From positions 62,001 to 126,000 of the forward strand of contig CAWFIT010000006.1 of assembly GCA_963815965.1 (NCBI GenBank): a stretch of DNA of 64,000 nt. The letters run 5' to 3'. Every line of letters begins with the position of its first letter. Position 1 is the stretch's first letter. Shown piece by piece: positions 56,057 to 64,000 of the stretch. The DNA comes from DASVFB01 sp963815965. GTDB taxonomy: Bacteria; Actinomycetota; Thermoleophilia; Gaiellales; Gaiellaceae. The notes beneath the pieces are model-generated. The model did no database searches. It was not told where the DNA came from and worked only from the letters and a program-made list of their open reading frames with translations. The translations under genes were made by a program, and so were the position numbers.

Positions 56057-57094
56057 ATTGTCCTCGTAGACGTCCTCGACGAAGCGCGAGAGCTCCGCCG
56101 CGGCCGAGTGGACGGAACGGATCGCCTTGTCGTAGTCCATCCGCACAGGGCCTAGCAGGCTCACGGTGCCGAGCGTCCGGTGCGCGAGGCCGTACGCGGC
56201 GCCGACGAGCGCGACGTTGGACAGCTCCGGATGCTCGAGCTCGGCCCCGACGCGCACGAACGGCCGCCGAGGATCGAGCGATCCGCGCAGCAACTCGAGC
56301 AGCGCGGCGCGCTGTTCGAGAACCTCGAGGAGCCTGCGGTAGGACTCGAACTCCTCGTCGCGCACGTCGTCGAGGAGTCCGGCCGCACTGCCGACGTACA
56401 GACGTTGCTCACCCTCGGCGGCGCCGCCGAACGCGGGCCGAAGCGTCTCCAGAAACCGCCGCTCCTGTTCGGTCAGTTCGGGATCGGCAAGGCGCTTGCG
56501 CAACAACACCGAACCGAGCGTCAGCCCCGCGAGGCGGTCGTTCAGGTATTCGCCGGCCCACGTCGCGAGCCCGGGATCGACGGGGCCGTCGTACTTGACG
56601 ATCCGCTTCGTCACGCCGCCGGTGGACGTGATCACGAGGATCATCACGGCATCTGGCTGGAGCAGAAGCACCTCGACGCGCCGCACGGTCGTCGTCTCCA
56701 GCGGCGGCGCGGACACGAGCGCGAGCAGCCGCGTGACGCGGGAAAGCATCTCGGTCGTCTCCTGCAACGCAGCGTCGACCTCGCGGCGCACGGTGGTCAA
56801 ATCGAGCGGGAACGCGCCCGGACGTGCCTCCACGCGGTCGAGCACGCTGCCCGCATAGAACCGGTACCCGCGCTCGGTCGGCACTCGTCCCGCCGACGTG
56901 TGCGGGTGCGTCAGGAGACCGAGGCCCTCAAGCGCTGCGAACTCGTTGCGGACGGTCGAGGGCGAGACGTCCATGCCGCCACGCTCCACGAGGCCCTTCG
57001 ACCCGACCGGTTGGCCCGTGGTGACGTATGCCTCGACGACGAGTCGAAGAATGCGCCGCTGGCGTTCGGTGAGGTCCGGCTTCGTAAGGGCCAT
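56054..57094 (-). CDS. hrcA: Heat-inducible transcription repressor HrcA
   Basis: A 346-residue repressor of chaperone genes. N-terminal winged helix (LTERQRRILRLVVEAYVTTGQPVGSKGLVE and SPSTVRNEFAALEGLGLLTHPHTSAGRVPT), then a GAF-like dimerisation domain. HrcA binds CIRCE (TTAGCACTC-N9-GAGTGCTAA); no CIRCE was found near this operon, so its targets probably lie elsewhere, for example groESL. ATG 57092-57094 follows TACGCT by 10 nt; an upstream in-frame TTG would start at the -10 itself. Confidence 0.96.
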   Translation of the reverse strand: MALTKPDLTERQRRILRLVVEAYVTTGQPVGSKGLVERGGMDVSPSTVRNEFAALEGLGLLTHPHTSAGRVPTERGYRFYAGSVLDRVEARPGAFPLDLTTVRREVDAALQETTEMLSRVTRLLALVSAPPLETTTVRRVEVLLLQPDAVMILVITSTGGVTKRIVKYDGPVDPGLATWAGEYLNDRLAGLTLGSVLLRKRLADPELTEQERRFLETLRPAFGGAAEGEQRLYVGSAAGLLDDVRDEEFESYRRLLEVLEQRAALLELLRGSLDPRRPFVRVGAELEHPELSNVALVGAAYGLAHRTLGTVSLLGPVRMDYDKAIRSVHSAAAELSRFVEDVYEDN

Positions 57095-57147
57095 TTGCAG
57101 GAAAAGCGTAGCCTGCAACTCGGACTCGGCGTTCGCCGCCGAGCGAG

Positions 57148-58274
57148 TCAGGCGAGCAGCTCGGCCGTCACGCCGTCGCCGAGAAAGCGCCCCCGAGGCG
57201 TCAGCGTGACCGAAGGCCCAGCCGCAGTTCCGGCGACGGTGGCGAGGCCGAGTTCCTCGAGCCGCTCGAGCGCCGCCACGTCGAGCGTCGTCTCGAGACC
57301 GGCGAGCGGTAGCGGCTCGTCGAGTCGCAGGCCGAGCAGCACCCGCTCCTGCCGGCTCGTCGTCGAATCGATGTGCTCGAGCTCACGCGGCGGTCGTACC
57401 GCGCCGCCGCCGAGCGCCGTCACGTAGCGCGCGAGGCTGGGCAGGTTTCGCCGCCGTTCGCCCGCGACCGTCGAGACGGCGCCGATCCCGAGCCCGACGT
57501 AGTCGCGGCCGAGCCAGTAGGCGAGGTTGTGGCGAGCGCGGAAGTCTGCCGCCCCGGCCGGCGCACCGGGCCGGCAGAAGTTCGCCGTCTCGTACCAGCG
57601 GTACCCCGCTGCTGTCAGGCGCTCGACGACGCGCTCGAAGTACGCCTCCATCGCGTCGGCCTGTCGCGCGAGCTCATCCCCGAAGGTATGTGTGAACCGC
57701 GTTCCCGGCTTGGCCTCGAGCTCGTAGCACGACAGGTGGTCCGGCTCGAGCGCGAGCGCCTCGTCGAGGTCGCGATCGAGGTCGGCGGGGCTCTCGCCGG
57801 GAATCCCGTAGATGAGATCGAGCGAGATGTTGTCAAACCTGGCATCGCGGAGAGCGTAATAGGCGCGCCGGACGTCCTCGGGCTGCGCCGACCGCTCGAG
57901 CACGGCGAGCAGCTGCGTGCCGAAGCTCTGCGCGCCGAGCGAGATCCGGTTGACCCCGCAGTCCCGCAGAAGTGCAGCGAGCTCCGGGTTCACGGTCTCG
58001 GGGTTCGCCTCGACCGTCACCTCCTCCGCGCGCGGCAGCGCGCGGAGCAGTCGTTCGAGCGCAGCGGCATTCAGAAACGTCGGTGTGCCACCTCCGAGGA
58101 AAATGGTCTCGAGACTGTCGGCGAGGCTGCCTCGTTCAAGCTCGAGCTCCTGCAGCACGGCGTCGACGTATCGGTCGTGCTCGCCTTCGCGGCCGACGAC
58201 GGTGACAAAGTCGCAGTAGCCGCAGCGGTGCGCGCAAAAGGGAAGGTGGACATAGAGGTGCCGCACGTGTCCGC

Positions 58275-58278
<4 letters not shown>
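57148..58278 (-). CDS. hemW: Heme chaperone HemW (radical SAM)
   Basis: A 376-residue radical-SAM protein, the HemN-related HemW group that binds heme and delivers it to respiratory enzymes. [10 protein letters not shown] (CxxxCxxC, lacking the fourth Cys of true coproporphyrinogen dehydrogenase HemN), [15 protein letters not shown] and [15 protein letters not shown] are clear. GTG start overlaps the lepA stop (GTGA). Confidence 0.93.
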
Positions 58279-60062
<1,784 letters not shown>

Positions 60063-60069
60063 AACGACA

Positions 60070-61635
60070 TCAGCCGCGCGGGGCGGCGCGGCGTCTCAAC
60101 GATAGCAACGTCTCGAGCTCACGAACTCCCAGCAAACGGCACGAAACGGCGTACGCCCCGAGCCCGGCGGCCAGCGCAACGAGCAGCGCCACGAGCGCCG
60201 CGCCGAACGAGCTGCCGAGCGCCTGGTCGAGCAGCGACCAAACGCCGTACGCGACGCCGGCGAGGATGGCGCTCGCCACCGTGACCAGCACGACCGTCCG
60301 CCTCGTCTCCCTCAGCTCGAGGCGCACGAGACGGCGGCGGAGCAGGACCAGCAAGGCCGCCGACCCGGCGATGTTGACGATCGACGTCGCGAGCGGCAAG
60401 CCCCAGATGCCGAACTTGTAGAAGGCACCGTCGAGCGCCGCGTTCAACCCGAGGTTGCCCAGCGCGACCCAGGTCGGGATCCATGGCGACTGCAGGCTGA
60501 AGAAGGCGCGGTTCAGCAGCAGCATGAAGCCGTTGAACGAGAGGCCGAGCGCGAACGCAGCGAGAGCCGCCGCGGTCGCCGGGGTCTGCGCCGGAGTGAA
60601 GTCCCCGCGCTGGTAGACGACGCGCACGATCGGATCCGCAAGCACGGCGGAGAGGACACTTGCGGGGATCAACAGGAATGCGATCTGCCTGATGCCGGTC
60701 GCGACCATGTTGCGGAACCCGTCCAAGTCTGCCCGCGTGGCGAGCCGCGAGAGCGAGGGGAAGAGCACGGTTGCAACTGCGACCGAGAAGATTCCCTGCG
60801 GGAGCATGTAGAGACGGAACGCCGCGTTGATTGCGCTCGGAGCGTGGAACCGGTCGATCAGCCGCGCGGCGAAGAATGTATCGACGACGGCGTTGAAGTT
60901 GATCAGTCCGAGACCGACCGTGATCGGGACCATCAAGGTGAGCGTTTGACGAACCGCTGGATCGCGCCAGTCGATGACGACGTGCAACCGGCCGTCGCGT
61001 CCGCGCAGCCACGGAATCGGCAGCAGAAACTGGAGCACAGTCGCAATCAGAATCGCGAACGCGTAGACGTACAGTTCGTCCTCGATCCCGTGCGCACGCG
61101 GGACGCCGATGAGCAGGCCGGCGATGATGGCGACGTTCCAGAGGACCGGACTGAGCGCCGGCACGGTGAAGTGGTCGTAACTGTTCAGGATCCCGACGAT
61201 GATCCCGGACAGCCCGAGCAGGACCACGATCGGAAACAGCACGCGCGAAAGACCGACGGCGAGCTCTCCGTAGCCGAAGGCGTGCATGATCCAGGGCGCA
61301 ATCACGATGAACAGTGCGGTCAGCCCGCCGAGCCCGAGCAGGACGAGCCAGAACAGGCTCGACGCAACGCGCCAGGCACGTTTCCGCTCGCCCTTCACGA
61401 GCAACTCGCTGAAGACCGGGACGAACGCCGACGAGAGGGCAGCGTCTGCGACGAGCGCACGAACCGTGTTCGGAATCAGGAACGCGACCTCGAACGCGTT
61501 GATCGCACCGACGGTCCCGAAGTAGTAGCGCGCGACGATCTCGCGAACGAGCCCGACGATCCGCGACAGCCCGGTGGCGAGCGAGAAGATCGCCGTCGAC
61601 CGGGCAAGCCGCCGGCCCGCGCCCGCTTCGTCCAC
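60070..61635 (-). CDS. murJ: Lipid II flippase MurJ
   Basis: A 521-residue MOP-superfamily flippase with fourteen predicted helices that moves lipid II across the membrane for peptidoglycan synthesis. [31 protein letters not shown] near the N-terminus and [23 protein letters not shown] mid-protein are MurJ hallmarks. No C-terminal kinase-like extension of the mycobacterial type. GTG 61633-61635 lies 6 nt after TATACT, a leaderless arrangement. Confidence 0.93.
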   Translation of the reverse strand: MDEAGAGRRLARSTAIFSLATGLSRIVGLVREIVARYYFGTVGAINAFEVAFLIPNTVRALVADAALSSAFVPVFSELLVKGERKRAWRVASSLFWLVLLGLGGLTALFIVIAPWIMHAFGYGELAVGLSRVLFPIVVLLGLSGIIVGILNSYDHFTVPALSPVLWNVAIIAGLLIGVPRAHGIEDELYVYAFAILIATVLQFLLPIPWLRGRDGRLHVVIDWRDPAVRQTLTLMVPITVGLGLINFNAVVDTFFAARLIDRFHAPSAINAAFRLYMLPQGIFSVAVATVLFPSLSRLATRADLDGFRNMVATGIRQIAFLLIPASVLSAVLADPIVRVVYQRGDFTPAQTPATAAALAAFALGLSFNGFMLLLNRAFFSLQSPWIPTWVALGNLGLNAALDGAFYKFGIWGLPLATSIVNIAGSAALLVLLRRRLVRLELRETRRTVVLVTVASAILAGVAYGVWSLLDQALGSSFGAALVALLVALAAGLGAYAVSCRLLGVRELETLLSLRRRAAPRG

Positions 61636-61821
61636 GCGCCGAGTATAAGGAGGGGAGTGGCCGACTCCTGTCCGCGGACTGCTGCTGAGCGTCGGCACGG
61701 AATCGGCACAGCCGCGTGCGTCGTTAACCAATACGATCGCCGGTGGGTGGTGGGTTCGGGGTGCCCCATGAGGGTCACGGCCGCGGAGGACAGTCCCCGA
61801 GCCTCTGCTACGATCGCTGCC

Positions 61822-61845
61822 GCCCGCGGCGTTGCGGGCTTTTTT
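61822..61845 (+). promoter_or_regulatory. Terminator-like hairpin in the rpsT leader
   Basis: GCCCGC, 6-nt loop, GCGGGC followed by six T residues, ending 4 nt before the rpsT ATG. A TACGAT -10 (61809-61814) places the transcript start at or just before the hairpin. It leaves no room for a ribosome site, so expression probably depends on opening the stem; S20 autoregulation is a possibility. Confidence 0.55.
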
Positions 61846-61849
61846 CGAT

Positions 61850-62116
61850 ATGCCCAACATCAAGCAACAGAAGAAGCGCGTCCGGACCGCGGCTCAGGAG
61901 CGGCTCGAGAACCTCCGGTTCCGCTCGACCGCGAAGACGCTCGCGCGGCGGCTGCAGGCCGCCGTCGCCGAGGGCGATGACTCCCGCGTCGCGGACGAGC
62001 ACAAGCAGCTCGTCTCATGGCTGGACCGCGCTGCGGCGCGTGGCGCGATCCACAAGAACACCGCGGCGCGCCGCAAGGCGCAGGCCGACCGGCTCGTCTC
62101 CGGCTCGCGCTCCTAG
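61850..62116 (+). CDS. rpsT: 30S ribosomal protein S20
   Basis: An 88-residue, helical and very basic S20 (MPNIKQQKKRVRTAAQERLEN start; GAIHKNTAARRKAQADRLV end), normal length. It binds 16S rRNA early in 30S assembly. ATG 61850. Convergent with holA, 2 bp apart, and divergent from murJ. Confidence 0.97.
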   Translation: MPNIKQQKKRVRTAAQERLENLRFRSTAKTLARRLQAAVAEGDDSRVADEHKQLVSWLDRAAARGAIHKNTAARRKAQADRLVSGSRS

Positions 62117-62118
62117 CG

Positions 62119-63078
62119 CTAGCGCGCGGCCGGCGTCACGTCGACGAGCGCCCGCTCGAGCTCGAGCTCGCCTGCGAGGCGGCTGCCGCCCTTCAGGGCG
62201 AGGTCGAGGTCCGCGAGGCGAGCGACCGCGTGCGCCAGCTCGTCCGCGGTGTAGTTCCCTGCGTGTCCGAACGCCTTCTCGGCTGCGTAGGGATGGAGCT
62301 TCAACTTCGAAGCCGCGTCTCGCGCAACGACTCCTTCCGCCGCGAGCGCCTGACACGCACGCACGCGCGCAACGTGACTCGCAAGCAGCGCAACGAGGCG
62401 TGGCAGCTCGCGCGAGCCTGATCGCTCGAGCAGCGCCTCGACGGAAGCGAGCGCAGCGGCGACGTCTCGCCGGCCCCACGCGTCCGTGAGGACGAAGATT
62501 GACGTCTCCGCCGAGAGCGACGCGAGCAAGCGCACGTCCCCCTCGGTCACCGGGTCGCCGCCGGACCACGTGGCGAGCTTCTCGATCTCGCTCCTGAGCT
62601 GCTCGGGGTCCTCGCCGACCATGTCGATCAGCAGCCGGCACGCGTCGCGATCGGCGCTCGTCCCGTGCTGCGCGAATTGCTTAGCGACCCACGCAGGCAG
62701 GTCGCGCTTTCGCGGCGCGTCGTACACGAGAACCTCGCCGCGCTTCGCACACGCCTTCGCCAGCGCCGAGTCCTTCTTCAGCTCGGACGCGACGAGGGCG
62801 AGCACCGTTTCGGGCGCAGGGCTCTTCAGATACTCGGCGATCACCTTCGCATCCGGCGCCTTCCAGGCGTCGACCTCCTCCATGATCACGAGCCGCCGTT
62901 CGCCACCGAAGAGGCCGAGCGCGTTGCACGCGGCAACCGCATCGTCGGCCCCGTGCTCGCGCGCGTCGAGCACCTCGACGGCGCCCTCTTCGAAGTGGTT
63001 GCGGAGGCGCTCGAGCGCGACGCGGATCTTCGGCCGGTCGCTGCCCGAGATCACGTAGACAGGTTTGAGCTCTGCCAT
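62119..63078 (-). CDS. holA: DNA polymerase III subunit delta
   Basis: A 319-residue clamp-loader delta subunit that opens the beta clamp. VYVISGSDRPKIRVALERLRNHF start, LGLFGGERRLVIMEEVDAW (clamp-interacting region), LRSEIEKLATW and the collar domain after residue ~210. Downstream of comEC, overlapping it by 28 bp, and convergent with rpsT: the classic comEC-holA-rpsT neighbourhood. Confidence 0.93.
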   Translation of the reverse strand: MAELKPVYVISGSDRPKIRVALERLRNHFEEGAVEVLDAREHGADDAVAACNALGLFGGERRLVIMEEVDAWKAPDAKVIAEYLKSPAPETVLALVASELKKDSALAKACAKRGEVLVYDAPRKRDLPAWVAKQFAQHGTSADRDACRLLIDMVGEDPEQLRSEIEKLATWSGGDPVTEGDVRLLASLSAETSIFVLTDAWGRRDVAAALASVEALLERSGSRELPRLVALLASHVARVRACQALAAEGVVARDAASKLKLHPYAAEKAFGHAGNYTADELAHAVARLADLDLALKGGSRLAGELELERALVDVTPAAR

Positions 63079-64000
63079 CGCCGCCAAGCATAGGCAGCTG
63101 CGAGGAGGGCGAACCCGGCGAGCGTCAGGCCGCCGAGCGAGGAACTGACCTGCGCGAAAGGCAGCCCGCCGACGAGACGCGCGCACAACGCGAGCCACGC
63201 GGCGCACCAGCCGGCGAGGCCCGCAAGCAGCGCCGCGGCACCGGGCGCGACCGGGTCGAGCAGCGCCGCGAGCAGCGCGAGGGCCAGCAGCGGCGGCATC
63301 GCAGGCGCCGCGAGCGCGTTCGCCGGCACCGCGAGCAGCGGCACCGCGTGGAACTGCAGCCATAGCACGGGCGCCGTCGCCGCACCGCACACGGTCGATA
63401 CGGCGATCGCCTCGGCCAACCAGCGAGGCAGTGGATAGCCCTCGAGCACCCGCAGGAGCGGCCGCACGAACACGAAGATCGACGCGACGGCGACGAACGA
63501 GAGTTGAAAGCCGGCGTCGAGCAGGGTGTAGGGGTTCCACGCGAGAAGCACGAAGGCAGCGAGGAGCAGGAAGTGCCAGCGATCGCGCTGCCGTGCCGCG
63601 ATCCACGCCAGCGAGCCGAGAGCGCCAACGACTCCGGCGCGAATCACCGAGGGCTGCGCGCCGACGGCGAGCACATAGGAGGCGATCCCGGCAAGCGCCC
63701 CAATCTCGCCGAACAACCTGGGCAGGCCAAGCGCACCTGCGAGAAGCAGCGCTCCGCCGGCCACCAGCGCGACGTTCTGGCCCGAGACCGCAAGCAGGTG
63801 ATAGAGCCCCGAAGCTCGGAAGCGGTCCCGCAGGCCCTGTGACACGGCCTGGTCATCGCCGAGGACGACCCCGGCCAGCACAGCACCACGCTCTCCCGAC
63901 GCGCCGCGCGCCAATGCCTTCTCGACCCGTTCGCGCAGGCGGTCCGCCACGGCGCCGAGACCGCGGCGCGTTCCGACCGCGCGCCACCGATCGGCCCGAA
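63051..64000 (-). CDS. comEC: ComEC/Rec2 DNA-uptake channel, 5'-truncated by window edge
   Basis: C-terminal part (about 316 residues) of the competence channel that passes single-stranded DNA across the membrane. SGLYHLLAVSGQNVALVAGG is the competence-domain hallmark, followed by six to eight helices. The frame continues past 64000 (RWRAVGTRRGLGAV precedes the first in-window GTG). No metallo-beta-lactamase domain follows, so this appears to be the form ending after the channel domain. Suggests natural transformation capacity. Confidence 0.9.
   Translation of the reverse strand, partial: RADRWRAVGTRRGLGAVADRLRERVEKALARGASGERGAVLAGVVLGDDQAVSQGLRDRFRASGLYHLLAVSGQNVALVAGGALLLAGALGLPRLFGEIGALAGIASYVLAVGAQPSVIRAGVVGALGSLAWIAARQRDRWHFLLLAAFVLLAWNPYTLLDAGFQLSFVAVASIFVFVRPLLRVLEGYPLPRWLAEAIAVSTVCGAATAPVLWLQFHAVPLLAVPANALAAPAMPPLLALALLAALLDPVAPGAAALLAGLAGWCAAWLALCARLVGGLPFAQVSSSLGGLTLAGFALLAAAYAWRRWQSSNLST

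Noticed and set aside
57095..57147. CIRCE operator in front of hrcA.
   Set aside because: No TTAGCACTC/GAGTGCTAA dyad or close variant is present here or before dnaJ.

Overview
The window is 64 kb of GC-rich, gene-dense bacterial chromosome with housekeeping genes throughout. The gene order lepA-hemW-hrcA-dnaJ-prmA-mtaB-HIT-yqeY-phoH-ybeY-dgk-cdd-era, a single protein joining ribosomal protein S1 to dephospho-CoA kinase, a TPR-type adenylate cyclase regulator, abundant GTG starts and apparently leaderless promoters point to Actinobacteriota, most likely a deep lineage such as Thermoleophilia/Gaiellales. The placement is an inference from gene content. No phage, integrase, transposase or CRISPR array was seen. 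Several well-conserved genes carry isolated single-base frameshifts (fused MFS, extracellular nuclease twice, TrpC-like, prmA), which looks more like indel errors in a draft or metagenome assembly than decay. || 1-9.2 kb: nucleotide excision repair genes uvrA (3' end outside the window, with a perfect SOS box) and uvrB (imperfect box), a His-rich NlpC/P60 hydrolase, a CHRD protein, a metallophosphoesterase, small proteins, a BAAT-like thioesterase and a GH3 enzyme. A 290-bp nest of palindromes lies at 2862-3152. || 9.2-15.2 kb: an overlapping minus-strand operon of ribbon-helix-helix regulator, 34-residue peptide, DUF4097 protein, serine beta-lactamase-like hydrolase, MFS exporter and a double-length MFS protein. 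It is divergent from a cyclase/ATPase/TPR regulator. || 18.3-30.6 kb: lytic transglycosylase, S1-CoaE fusion, a large secreted ExeM-like nuclease, DNA polymerase I, double GNAT, a LarA-like protein and a sucrase/ferredoxin-like protein. || 30.6-42.5 kb: a complete branched-chain amino-acid ABC operon (livJHMGF), tRNA-Leu(CAA), a PPi-type phosphofructokinase, then a five-gene operon with a second Liv-type binding protein, a GT-C glycosyltransferase, a lipoprotein and a DyP-like secreted protein. || 42.5-48.7 kb: secreted Asp-box propeller protein, small membrane protein, deoC with a full-length and a half-length aldehyde dehydrogenase (a split ALDH16-like pair), and a methyltransferase. || 48.7-64 kb: conserved translation, stress and envelope genes, ending in murJ, rpsT, holA and comEC (5' end outside). 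Most adjacent genes overlap by 1-8 nt (ATGA, GTGA, CTGA), so translational coupling is the rule. || The most interesting object is a repeated intergenic element with two copies 20 kb apart (36222-36351, beside the tRNA-Leu 3' end, and 55887-56056, between hrcA and dnaJ). Each folds into one long hairpin. Differences between the copies are compensatory, and every imperfect pair in the main stem apart from one G-G is a G-U wobble when read on the + strand. That is what an undescribed structured RNA (or an RNA-selected miniature element) would look like.
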